Shown here: piece after piece, positions 16,770 through 24,170 of the stretch
How the letters are laid out: each line of letters begins with the position of its first letter
Position numbering within the stretch: position 1 is the first letter of the stretch
Assembly: GCF_039542035.1 (NCBI RefSeq)
Contig: NZ_BAABHJ010000003.1
Coordinates: 62,001-126,000, forward strand
Source of the DNA: Actinoallomurus liliacearum
GTDB taxonomy: Bacteria; Actinomycetota; Actinomycetes; Streptosporangiales; Streptosporangiaceae
Direction of reading: 5' to 3'
DNA length: 64,000 nucleotides
Notes under the pieces: model-generated
Databases searched by the model: none
Seen by the model: only the letters and a program-made list of their open reading frames with translations
What the model was told of the DNA's origin: nothing
Program-made: the position numbers and the translations under genes

Positions 16770-18128
16770 CTACGCGGCCAGGCGCTCGCGAAGCTGTCGT
16801 GCGTGGCTGGGCGAGACCGCATCGAGGTCGACGGCGATCCTGCTGGCCTGCGTCATCAACAGCGGTACTCGCAGCTGCGTGGGGAGCATGGTGATCGCGT
16901 CACCAGCGACACGCGTGGCCTCGGCGGCTTCTCGACGTTCGACCAGCAGTCGTGCGCGGCTCAGCAGGATGAGTGGACGGTCCATCGGGTCGTTGGCGGG
17001 GTATTCGGCCAGCGCACGCTCCTGCGCCGCCCACGCGCCGGAATCTTTGACAGCGGTGAGCACCCAGGAGGCGTAGGCGGCGAGCTCGCGTTCGGGGAAG
17101 CCGAAGAACTGCTCACCGGTCTGGGCTGTGGTGAGTTGCCCGGTGAGGTGTTCGGCGCGGCGGAGTTCGGCACGGGCCTGCTCGGCGCGTGCGGGGCCGA
17201 GACTGGCGTGCGCGCGGGCTGCGAGTCCGGCGAGCTGGGCGGCTGGCGCGGACGGCGCGTCACCGAGCTCGGCGCGGGCGCGTGCGGCGATGGGAAGGAC
17301 GGCGGCGGGTTGTGGGCCGTAGATGGCGATCATGGCTCGGGCCATCGCGATCCAGTACCGCTGTGTGGTGTCGCCGGCCTGGGCGGCGTACCGGTCGGCG
17401 GTGTGCAGCCATGCGCGGGCCTGGCGGTCATCTTCCAGGTCGGTCCACAGCGCGCCTGTTAATCCACCGAGCCGGGAGGCGATGAGCAGCAGGTCCTTCT
17501 CGCGGGGGTAGCGCTCGATGAGGCCGGCGATCTCCTCCAGGTCGGGGGCGAGCCGGTTGAGTAGGTCTCGGGGGCCGAACTGGCCGTAGGAGGCGATGTG
17601 GCCGGTGGCGACCTCCTGCCAGTGCTCGACATCGGCGGTCGGCAGGACGTGCCGCAGGCCAGAGTCCATCTGTGTCCGGATTCGTTCGAGGTGGACCAGG
17701 ATCGGCGTGACCGCCGCGGCTTGGAAGAATTCGCGGCGTCTCACTGGATCCTCCTCGTCCGGGACGGCGTCCTTCATCAGAGTAACGATCGGATGGTCAT
17801 CCGTCAGGCCCAGACGATTCAAGGTGGTGCGGTACCACAGCCCGAACAGCGGCCGGTAGATCGGGCCTGGGGTCTCGTGACCGTTTTCCCACCGGGAAAG
17901 CTGCTGCGTCGTCGGGCCACAATTGATCTCTTCGTCGGCGGCTAAGCCCCGCAGGCCGACGACGACCTCCGCTTGGGTCTGGCCCATCGCCAGGCGCCAG
18001 GCCATCAGCATGGTCGGCGTCTGGGCCTTCTCGTGAAGGGCCTGCGCCAGTTGCCACGGCGTCCAGTCCTGGGCGGCGGCCGTGGCGCGGAGTTCGGCCG
18101 CGATTTCCTCGCGGCGCGTGGAGTCCAC
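16770..18128 (-). CDS. XRE-family regulator with TPR-like C-terminal part, probable cluster regulator
   Basis: A 452-aa protein. The open frame runs to 18476, but GTG 18128 (VDSTRREEIAAELR) is chosen: the extension is low-complexity and would read through the divergent promoter region. A helix-turn-helix lies at about residues 40-100 (MAWRLAMGQTQAEVVVGLRG, TTQQLSRWENGHETPG), followed by a long helical, TPR-like ligand-sensing region rich in Ala/Leu/Arg. A TTACGTT-like -10 lies about seven bases before the GTG, so the gene may be leaderless. It is divergent from the RiPP-like operon across a 257-base region containing a perfect inverted repeat, so it most likely controls that operon. The ligand is unknown. 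Confidence 0.82.
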   Translation of the reverse strand: MDSTRREEIAAELRATAAAQDWTPWQLAQALHEKAQTPTMLMAWRLAMGQTQAEVVVGLRGLAADEEINCGPTTQQLSRWENGHETPGPIYRPLFGLWYRTTLNRLGLTDDHPIVTLMKDAVPDEEDPVRRREFFQAAAVTPILVHLERIRTQMDSGLRHVLPTADVEHWQEVATGHIASYGQFGPRDLLNRLAPDLEEIAGLIERYPREKDLLLIASRLGGLTGALWTDLEDDRQARAWLHTADRYAAQAGDTTQRYWIAMARAMIAIYGPQPAAVLPIAARARAELGDAPSAPAAQLAGLAARAHASLGPARAEQARAELRRAEHLTGQLTTAQTGEQFFGFPERELAAYASWVLTAVKDSGAWAAQERALAEYPANDPMDRPLILLSRARLLVERREAAEATRVAGDAITMLPTQLRVPLLMTQASRIAVDLDAVSPSHARQLRERLAA

Positions 18129-18173
18129 GCGCGCAACGTAACACGGGCCTGCTGCGCGTACAGCGAATCGGCG

Positions 18174-18230
18174 GTTGCGGGCTTCCCGCAACGATGGGTT
18201 GAGGGCGACTGCCAATTGAGAGCCCCATCG
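18174..18230. promoter_or_regulatory. Inverted repeats in the divergent regulator/RiPP promoter region
   Basis: GTTGCGGG (18174-18181) and CCCGCAAC (18185-18192) form a perfect 8-bp inverted repeat with a 3-base centre. Overlapping its edge, CGATGGG (18192-18198) pairs with CCCATCG (18224-18230) and encloses CAATTG. The region 18129-18385 separates the XRE/TPR regulator from the two-oxygenase operon, so these are operator candidates. No textbook -35/-10 pair stands out. Confidence 0.42.
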
Positions 18231-18385
18231 TCGCAGCTGAGCATTGCGGTATGGGCATCGGACGGCACATCTCGGGTGGGCGCGTGTGAGACGTTCACCG
18301 CGTTTCGACACGGCGGCATCTTCTCCCAGATCGGGCCCTAGTTCTTTGCTGCACTCCGCGACGACAACGGAAAGGGACGGTGGCG

Positions 18386-19012
18386 ATGGCCGAGACGAGG
18401 ACACCACGCGCCCTATGGGAGGAGGAGGGACTGGTCCGCGTGGCGGGCTTCCTGCCTCCCGATCGGTTCGGGGCACTGGAGGCCGAAGCCGCGCAGCAGG
18501 TCGGGCAGACCGAGCCGTACGAGCGGACCGAGACCTCCGGCCACCGGGACGGATCGTTCGCGTCCCCCGCGCACTGCGGCATGGCCGCCGGCGGCCATGC
18601 CCTGTACGGGCTTCTGTCCGACAAGGAGGTGCTGCTGGTGCTGCGCGAGATGACCGGCATGAAGCGACTCACCCCGTTCGGGTGCGTCTACGTCACCTAC
18701 AGCAAGGGCGACTTCCAGGGCCTGCACACCGACGACGTCAAGTCCACGCTCACGATCGGGATCGCCCTCACCGACAACCTTGCCCCGATGGGATGGGCGC
18801 CGAGCCTGCGCGCCGTGTATCCCGAGGTCCTCGGCAAGGTCGTCGCCGAGCACGGCATGTTCCCCGACGGGGAAGGGTTCGAGCTCCTGAAGCACCCGTA
18901 CGGGCCCGGCCTGTTGCAGGGCTGGGCCGGATACGACATCCCGCACTGGCGTTCCCCGCACACCGACAGCCGTCCCGCGATCCTGGCGACGCTGTCCTAC
19001 CTGGACCTGTAG
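18386..19012 (+). CDS. 2OG-Fe(II) oxygenase-like protein A of the RiPP-like cluster
   Basis: A 208-aa protein; ATG 18386 is preferred over GTG 18380 because GGGACGG is then correctly spaced. The core segment YSKGDFQGLHTDDVKSTLTI carries an HxD metal motif on a double-stranded beta-helix-like strand, and a later PHWR supplies the probable distal histidine and a nearby arginine. This pattern fits Fe(II)/2-oxoglutarate dioxygenases, although overall similarity to well-known subfamilies is weak. The next gene is a clear paralog (shared MGWxPxLR and PHWR blocks). Position as first gene of the operon that leads to YcaO-TfuA suggests it hydroxylates or otherwise oxidises the peptide product; thioviridamide-type clusters also contain such an enzyme. 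Substrate is not deducible. Confidence 0.65.
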   Translation: MAETRTPRALWEEEGLVRVAGFLPPDRFGALEAEAAQQVGQTEPYERTETSGHRDGSFASPAHCGMAAGGHALYGLLSDKEVLLVLREMTGMKRLTPFGCVYVTYSKGDFQGLHTDDVKSTLTIGIALTDNLAPMGWAPSLRAVYPEVLGKVVAEHGMFPDGEGFELLKHPYGPGLLQGWAGYDIPHWRSPHTDSRPAILATLSYLDL

Positions 19013-19022
19013 GAGGACGGCG

Positions 19023-19628
19023 ATGCTACGCGCGCAGTGGCTGGGCGACGGGCACGTCCAGGTCCCCGCCGATACGATCCCCGCCGGCCTGTGGGACGAC
19101 CTTGCCGCCGAGGCCACCAAGCTTGAACACGACGCGATCCCGCGCGAACGCACCGTGCCGGGCCTGCAGACGCTGCGGGACGGGTCGATCACCTCGCCCC
19201 AGCGCTGCCACGTGCACCCGGGCGGCGAGGCCCTCAAGACCCTCGTTCGGCACCCGGCGCTGATGGAGGTGGCGTGCGAGGCCACCGGCAGCACGCGGAT
19301 GGTCGCGATCCGCTGGGGATACAAGTGGTACCGGCCCGGTGACCACATGCAGGTGCACCGCGACGAGGGCAAATGCACCATCACCTACTCCGCCGGCCTG
19401 GTCGGTGACCTGGGCACGATGGGCTGGCTGCCGAACCTGCGGTGGCTACCCAGCCGCGAGATCGCCGACCGGTTCTCCGGCGAGGAGTTCCCCCACGACG
19501 ACGGCACCTTCCCCGTCCTTCACCGGGTCATGACCGGGTTCGACGGGGTGCGTGTCCCGCACTGGCGGCCGCCATACGAGCAGGACCTGGGCGTCATGGT
19601 CACCTGCTGCTTCGCCTCACGTGCGTAA
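19023..19628 (+). CDS. 2OG-Fe(II) oxygenase-like protein B of the RiPP-like cluster
   Basis: A 201-aa protein, ATG 19023 with AGGAGG overlapping the upstream stop region, so translationally linked to oxygenase A. YRPGDHMQVHRDEGKCTITY holds the HxD motif; GDLGTMGWLPNLRWLPS and VRVPHWRPPYEQ match blocks of protein A, with PHWR as probable distal metal ligand plus arginine. The two proteins share only scattered motifs, so they are old paralogs and may act on different positions or form a heterodimer (inference). 42 bases separate it from the candidate precursor gene. Confidence 0.65.
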   Translation: MLRAQWLGDGHVQVPADTIPAGLWDDLAAEATKLEHDAIPRERTVPGLQTLRDGSITSPQRCHVHPGGEALKTLVRHPALMEVACEATGSTRMVAIRWGYKWYRPGDHMQVHRDEGKCTITYSAGLVGDLGTMGWLPNLRWLPSREIADRFSGEEFPHDDGTFPVLHRVMTGFDGVRVPHWRPPYEQDLGVMVTCCFASRA

Positions 19629-19670
19629 CCGTTACGCGCGTCGTCCCCTTCCAAGGAAAGGAGCACCATC

Positions 19671-19910
19671 ATGTCCACCATCACCACAAACGCCGCGCCG
19701 GCTGCGGCGGCCCCCGCCCCAGCGGTGCCGGTCGACTTCGACCCGGCCGACTTCATTGCCGAACTCCGCGACGAGGGCCAGTTCCCGATCACCGCCGGCG
19801 GTGACCCGGCCGTGCCCGACAGCCTCGGCAGCGACCCGGTCCGCTGGGCGGGCGAGTACATGGGCCACGCCAAGCGCAAGCTCGGCATTCCGGACTTCCC
19901 GGCCGAGTAG
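19671..19910 (+). CDS. Small protein, candidate RiPP precursor peptide
   Basis: A 79-aa protein with the best ribosome binding site in the cluster (AAAGGAG, seven bases before ATG 19671). It begins with an Ala/Pro-rich stretch (AAPAAAAPAPAVPV), continues with an acidic helix-like segment (DFDPADFIAELRDEGQF) and ends EYMGHAKRKLGIPDFPAE. No signal peptide and no Cys. It is not a family I recognise. It lies between the oxygenase pair and YcaO-TfuA and is followed by a hairpin at 19960-19991, the arrangement expected when a precursor must be made in excess over its enzymes. The core region cannot be identified; the C-terminal third is the usual place. Alternatively it could be an accessory recognition protein. 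Confidence 0.55.
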   Translation: MSTITTNAAPAAAAPAPAVPVDFDPADFIAELRDEGQFPITAGGDPAVPDSLGSDPVRWAGEYMGHAKRKLGIPDFPAE

Positions 19911-19959
19911 CCCGGGCAGCGCCGTCGGCGCAACATCTTGGGCCCAGAGGAACGCACAC

Positions 19960-19991
19960 GCAGGGCAGGCCCGCACCGGGGCTTGCCCTGC
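19960..19991 (+). terminator. Hairpin between candidate precursor and YcaO, possible attenuator
   Basis: GCAGGGCAGGC (19960-19970) pairs with GCTTGCCCTGC (19981-19991) over 11 positions with one G-T wobble and a 10-base loop. It has no T-tract. In RiPP clusters a partial terminator or mRNA-stabilising hairpin after the precursor gene raises precursor over enzyme levels; that role here is inferred from position. Confidence 0.5.
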
Positions 19992-20032
19992 CCCGCACAG
20001 GCAACCCCGCCGGACGGGACGAGGAGACGACG

Positions 20033-21202
20033 ATGCAGAAGGTGTTCTTCGCCGGCACACACCGAACCCGGCACCCGGCCGACACGCTCGCCACGATCAG
20101 TCCGCTGCTCGCCTCCTACGGGATCACCCGTTTGGCCGATGTGACCGGCTTGGACACCATCGGCATCCCTGTCGTGATGGCGATCCGGCCGCTGGCAGCC
20201 ACGCTGGCGGTCGCCCAAGGCAAAGGCGCAACCTTGGACGCGGCCCGCGTCTCGGCGGCAATGGAGGCGGTCGAGTTCTGGCATGCCGAACGCGCGATTC
20301 CGGCGCCGGCCATGACCGACACGGCGGCCGCCGACCTGACGCTCCCGTACCCGGTGACCGAACTGGAGCAGCACGCGGGCAGCCTCCTCACCGAGCAAAC
20401 GCGCATGGACTGGATCACCGCGTCTTCGGCCGTCACCAGCGCGCCGGTACTGCTGCCGCGCCCGCTCGTGCGAATCGGCCGGCATGTCCGAGCCGGGTGG
20501 CGGATCTACATGCTCACCGCCTCCACCAACGGGCTCGCCTCGGGCAACACCCGTGCCGAGGCGATCATCCACGGGCTGTGCGAGGTGATCGAACGAGACA
20601 CCACCAGCCGCCTGACCGGCCAGGCCGCCGATGCCCAGGAGTACATCGACCCGGCCACGGTCACCGACCCGTGCTGTGCCCGGCACCTGGAACTGCTCGC
20701 TGAGGCCGGTGCCTGGGTTGAGCTCGTCCACTTGCCCAACCGCTTCGGCGTCCCGGTGATGGTGTGCCATCTGTGGTGCGAGGATGCCGGAAGCGCGATC
20801 GTGTCCGGGTCCGGCGCGCACTGCGACCCTGGAGTGGCGCTGTCCCGAGCGATCACCGAAGCCGTGCAGTCACGCCTGACCCACATTTCTGGGGCCCGCG
20901 ACGACATCACCTCCCTGGTCTACCGGCCCGGCCAGTACCGCCCGCCGATCACCCTTGGTACCGCGCGGCCGTGGGCGGACATCGCCGCCCGCTACACCAC
21001 CACGCACGCTACCGACGACCTTGAGGCCATATGGCTGGCCGCGCGGATCACCCGAGTGACCGGTTGGGAACCCCTCGTCGTTGACCTGACCCGCGGCCCG
21101 GGCCGGTCGCCGTTCGCGGTGGTTCGGGTCGCAGCACCGGGCCTGATCTACTCCGCCCGGCACGTCATCCCCCGCCCCGAGCCCTCCGGAGCCGCTGTAT
21201 GA
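20033..21202 (+). CDS. YcaO-domain protein, likely thioamide- or azoline-forming
   Basis: A 389-aa protein, ATG 20033 behind GAGGAG. ATP-binding YcaO signatures are intact: TRAEAIIHGLCEVIERDTTS and GSGAHCDPGVALSRAITEAV followed by QSRLT. YcaO enzymes use ATP to activate a backbone amide for attack by a side chain (azolines) or by a sulfur donor (thioamides); fusion or pairing with TfuA marks the thioamide branch. The gene overlaps the TfuA gene by four bases (ATGA), so the two are coupled. Oddly the C-terminus reads IPRPEPSGAAV, containing a PxPxP, a motif typical of azoline-forming YcaO proteins rather than TfuA partners; it may be coincidental. Substrate is most likely the 79-aa peptide encoded upstream. 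Confidence 0.88.
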   Translation: MQKVFFAGTHRTRHPADTLATISPLLASYGITRLADVTGLDTIGIPVVMAIRPLAATLAVAQGKGATLDAARVSAAMEAVEFWHAERAIPAPAMTDTAAADLTLPYPVTELEQHAGSLLTEQTRMDWITASSAVTSAPVLLPRPLVRIGRHVRAGWRIYMLTASTNGLASGNTRAEAIIHGLCEVIERDTTSRLTGQAADAQEYIDPATVTDPCCARHLELLAEAGAWVELVHLPNRFGVPVMVCHLWCEDAGSAIVSGSGAHCDPGVALSRAITEAVQSRLTHISGARDDITSLVYRPGQYRPPITLGTARPWADIAARYTTTHATDDLEAIWLAARITRVTGWEPLVVDLTRGPGRSPFAVVRVAAPGLIYSARHVIPRPEPSGAAV

Positions 21203-22563
21203 GTACCCCGGCCCTGCACGTGTTCGTCGGCCCGACCCTCACCGCCGCCCGCATCCGGTCGCTTGCCCCTGCCGCGACCGTCCACCCGCCCGTCCAACAC
21301 GGCGATCTCCTGCGCCTCCCGACCTCGTCCGGCGACACCGTCCTGATCGTCGATGGGCTGTGGCACCAGGTGCCGCCCGTCCGACACAAGGAAATCCTCG
21401 AGCTCCTCGCCGACGGCGTCGCGGTTGTCGGCGCGGCCAGCATGGGCGCGTTGCGCGCCGCCGAACTCGCTCCCTACGGCATGGTCGGCGTCGGCTGGGT
21501 GTACGAGCAGTACGCCAGCGGTGTGATCGACGCCGACGACGAGGTCGCCGTCACCCACACCCCCGAAGGTGAATCTTTGTCGACCGCGCTGGTGTGCATT
21601 CGCTTCGCCGTGGCGGCGGCCGCCGACGTCGGCGTCATCACCCGCCCGGACGCTGCCCGGATCTTCGACCGAGCGCGGGCGCTGCCGTTCCACCGGCGCA
21701 CCTGGCACGCATTGAAGTACGTCACCACCGGCGACCTCGCCGGGCCCTACCAGCAGTTGATGGCATGGCTCGATAAGCAGGGACCGGCGACCACGAACAT
21801 CAAGGCGCGCGACGCCGAACTCGCCGTCGTCCGGGCCGCCGCCGGGCAGTTGCCCGCAGCCGCCGCGTCCGGGTGGCAGGCCGAGCGGTGGCGGACCTCC
21901 TCCCTGCGACGCTGGATCGCGACCTACCGGCCCGCCGCCCACGCCGAGCAGGTGAGCGTCCCGTTCCTGGCCGTCCTGCACCACGCCCAGCTCTACGACT
22001 CGGCGTTCCCGGCGAGCTGGCGCCACCACGTCCTGGCCTGGATCGCCGCCCAGCCTCCCTGCGCTCGCAACGTCGAGAATCAGGCGCTCGCCGCCGCTAA
22101 CGCCCGCGGCCTGGACACGAACGCGCTGACACCCGAGCAGATCGGATACTGGGCTACCCCTGACGAGGTCGTCGGCCTGTGCCGGCGGGAGCTGCTGCTG
22201 CGGATTCTCGTCCGATCGGCGCGCCTGGATCCCACCGCGAGCGTCTGGCCGGAGACTCCTGCAGAAGCCGCTGGGCTCCTCGACGTCGATGCCGCCGCTG
22301 CGGCGGCCGTGACCGCCTGGACCACGAACGAGCGGGTGGCCGCGACCGGGCCCGGCCGTACACCCGACCATCTCCGCCCCGAGCGCATCCGTGCGCACCT
22401 GGCCGACCAGTGGGGCGTTCACCCGTCCGACACGGCAGCGCTGACCGCCGCCGCCCGCGACCGGGGCATCCTGTCCCTGCCGGACGCCGTCGAGGCGGCC
22501 CGGCCGTTCTACCTCGCCGCCCGCGCCCCACGAGTCAGGATCGGGACGACGCCCCAGCCGTGA
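21199..22563 (+). CDS. TfuA-like protein, partner of YcaO
   Basis: A 454-aa protein whose ATG overlaps the YcaO stop. The TfuA core is clear in residues ~45-170: VLIVDGLWHQVPPVRHKEIL, VAVVGAASMGALRAAELAPY, and GWVYEQYASGVIDADDEVAV. TfuA proteins partner YcaO to install thioamides, probably by recruiting or delivering sulfide (shown for methyl-coenzyme M reductase, inferred for thioamide RiPPs such as thioviridamide and thiovarsolin). About 280 additional residues, Ala/Arg/Leu-rich and helical with no motif I recognise, follow the core. The 3' end overlaps the convergent MFS gene by 29 bases. Confidence 0.88.
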   Translation: MSTPALHVFVGPTLTAARIRSLAPAATVHPPVQHGDLLRLPTSSGDTVLIVDGLWHQVPPVRHKEILELLADGVAVVGAASMGALRAAELAPYGMVGVGWVYEQYASGVIDADDEVAVTHTPEGESLSTALVCIRFAVAAAADVGVITRPDAARIFDRARALPFHRRTWHALKYVTTGDLAGPYQQLMAWLDKQGPATTNIKARDAELAVVRAAAGQLPAAAASGWQAERWRTSSLRRWIATYRPAAHAEQVSVPFLAVLHHAQLYDSAFPASWRHHVLAWIAAQPPCARNVENQALAAANARGLDTNALTPEQIGYWATPDEVVGLCRRELLLRILVRSARLDPTASVWPETPAEAAGLLDVDAAAAAAVTAWTTNERVAATGPGRTPDHLRPERIRAHLADQWGVHPSDTAALTAAARDRGILSLPDAVEAARPFYLAARAPRVRIGTTPQP

Positions 22564-23842
22564 CCGGCACCGCTCCGCTCCGGCCCTCCTCACCTGCGCG
22601 GGCAGGCAATCGCATGGCGCGGACCTGACGACTGAACAACGGAGCGAAAGCGAGCGTCACGATCACGACCGCGCAGCCCGCCAGCGCCGGGACGACGCCG
22701 ACGGCTGCGGCCAGCGGGCCCGCCAGCAGGTATCCGAGCGGGATGGGCAACTGCTGACCGAGGAGGCTGTAGGAAGATGTGCGGGCCTGCATCTCCACCG
22801 GCACTTGACTCTGCTGGTAGCTCGCGAACGTGTTGATGGACACGTCAAGACCCACGCCAGTAACGAACGTCGCGGCGACCAGGACTGGCAGCGGCGCATG
22901 GACAGCCAACGCCGTCAGCGGCAACCCCATCGACGCCGTCGCCGTACAGGCCACCAGGCCGACCCGGCGCGGCCGTAGCAGCAGCACCACGACTGATCCG
23001 GTGATCAGCCCGGCCGCGAACCCGGCGACGATCAACCCCCATGCCGCCGGCCCGCCCAGGTGATCCCGCGCGTACAACGGCCCGAGGACCTGATAGCCGA
23101 TCAGCCAGGGCGTGATGCACGCAGCGCCCTGAGCCACCATGATCCACAGCCACTGGCGAGACCAGAAGTCCGACCACCCCTCGCGCAGCGCCTGCACGAG
23201 CCGCGTGTTCTTGACCGGCGTTAGCGGCACCCGCAGACGTGACAGCATCCACGCAGCGGCGAAGAACGTCACCGCGTCATAGGCGATCGCGGATTCCGAC
23301 CCGGCACTCGCGATCACGACGCCGGCCGCAGCCGGGGCGGAGATCTTCACGACGTTCTGGGTCAGACGCAGGAGCGCGTTCGCCTCCCGCAACAACTCCC
23401 GGTCGACCAGCTGCCGCACGATGCCTTGGGCGGCCGGGCCGAAAAACGCCCCTGCCGCGCCGCTGATGACTCCCGCCGCCAGCAATTGCCACAGCACCGC
23501 GTGCCTCGTAAACAGCAGGACCGCGACGACAGCTTGGACGGCCCCCGAGACCAGATGCGCGACGACCATGATCCGGCCACGCGGATGCCGGTCCGCTACG
23601 GCGCCCCCGAGCAGCATCAGCGTCATCTGCGGGACCATGCTTACCGCGAGGACGCTGCCCAGCGCGCCAGCGCCGCCTCCGATCTGCAGCACGGCGAACG
23701 CGAGGGCGACCGGCGCCATCGACGAGCCGGTCTGAGATACCAGCCGTGCGGCCAGAAAGCGGCGGTACGCAACGCTGGACCTCATGGGGAGGATGGCGTC
23801 TTTGATGCGCTCTGCCAGGCCGTTGACTTTTTTCGCCCTCAC
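22535..23842 (-). CDS. MFS exporter (MFS_3/EntS-like)
   Basis: A 435-aa membrane protein; GTG 23842 (VRAKKVNGLAERI) is chosen with a weak AAGG upstream, ATG at 23785 being an alternative. About 12 hydrophobic helices are visible and the MFS loop motif GGAVADRHPRGRIMV follows helix 2. The MFS_3 group includes exporters of siderophores and antibiotics. It is convergent with the YcaO-TfuA operon and closes the cluster; export of the modified peptide and self-protection is the natural guess, but the different strand means separate control. Confidence 0.85.
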   Translation of the reverse strand: MRAKKVNGLAERIKDAILPMRSSVAYRRFLAARLVSQTGSSMAPVALAFAVLQIGGGAGALGSVLAVSMVPQMTLMLLGGAVADRHPRGRIMVVAHLVSGAVQAVVAVLLFTRHAVLWQLLAAGVISGAAGAFFGPAAQGIVRQLVDRELLREANALLRLTQNVVKISAPAAAGVVIASAGSESAIAYDAVTFFAAAWMLSRLRVPLTPVKNTRLVQALREGWSDFWSRQWLWIMVAQGAACITPWLIGYQVLGPLYARDHLGGPAAWGLIVAGFAAGLITGSVVVLLLRPRRVGLVACTATASMGLPLTALAVHAPLPVLVAATFVTGVGLDVSINTFASYQQSQVPVEMQARTSSYSLLGQQLPIPLGYLLAGPLAAAVGVVPALAGCAVVIVTLAFAPLFSRQVRAMRLPARAGEEGRSGAVPVTAGASSRS

Positions 23843-23956
23843 ATGACCTTGCAGGCTGTCGTCTACCACCGGTACACCCTGCACCAACGGTCACAACAGG
23901 CCGCCCTGGATTACCGAATCTCGTATTGACCGCACCCGGTCATTGACCGTCGGCCT

Positions 23957-24149
23957 CAACGGCCCCGAGTGGCGCTGTGCGCTCACCGCCGAACGGGCCG
24001 CGCGCGCTGGGTGACGTCAAGACGGCCTACCAGCGCGCGGCGCCGAGGACGACCCGATGACCCGCGCGGTCGGCGCCCTCAGCCTCCTCGCCGACCGCGT
24101 CGCCGCCGTGGAGTCCGCCATCACTCACGCCATTGACGGATCAGCTTAA
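23957..24149 (+). pseudogene. Frameshifted duplicate of the 3' end of the DUF3686-AAA ATPase gene
   Basis: 24039-24123 matches 6555-6639 at about 81 of 85 bases, and 24017-24037 matches 6520-6540 at 20 of 21; between them the copy lacks 13 bases. Farther upstream similarity fades (CTCACCGCC and neighbours). In the ATPase frame there is a TGA (24010-24012) and the 13-base deletion shifts the frame; the last block still reads EDDPMTRAVGALSLLADRVA but ends differently, ITHAIDGSA. So this is a decayed tail of a second copy of the gene and marks the right edge of the accessory island. Confidence 0.8.
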
Positions 24150-24170
24150 TGATCATGAATACTGGGGCCC

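Larger units (their letters stand above)
6660..23956. mobile_element. Candidate genomic island bracketed by the ATPase gene and a decayed copy of its 3' end
   Basis: All genes between 6776 and 23842 are accessory in type: restriction, toxin-antitoxin, orphan regulators and a RiPP-like cluster. The segment starts immediately after the ATPase stop and ends at a pseudogene fragment of the same ATPase; 6555-6639 and 24039-24123 agree at about 81 of 85 positions (counted by eye). The hsdS and hsdM part is visibly AT-richer than the surrounding DNA. No integrase, transposase or tRNA was found inside or at the ends, so the mechanism (homologous exchange, tandem duplication followed by insertion, or lost integrase) is open. 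The boundaries given are inferred from the duplicate, not from a recognised att site. Confidence 0.45.
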
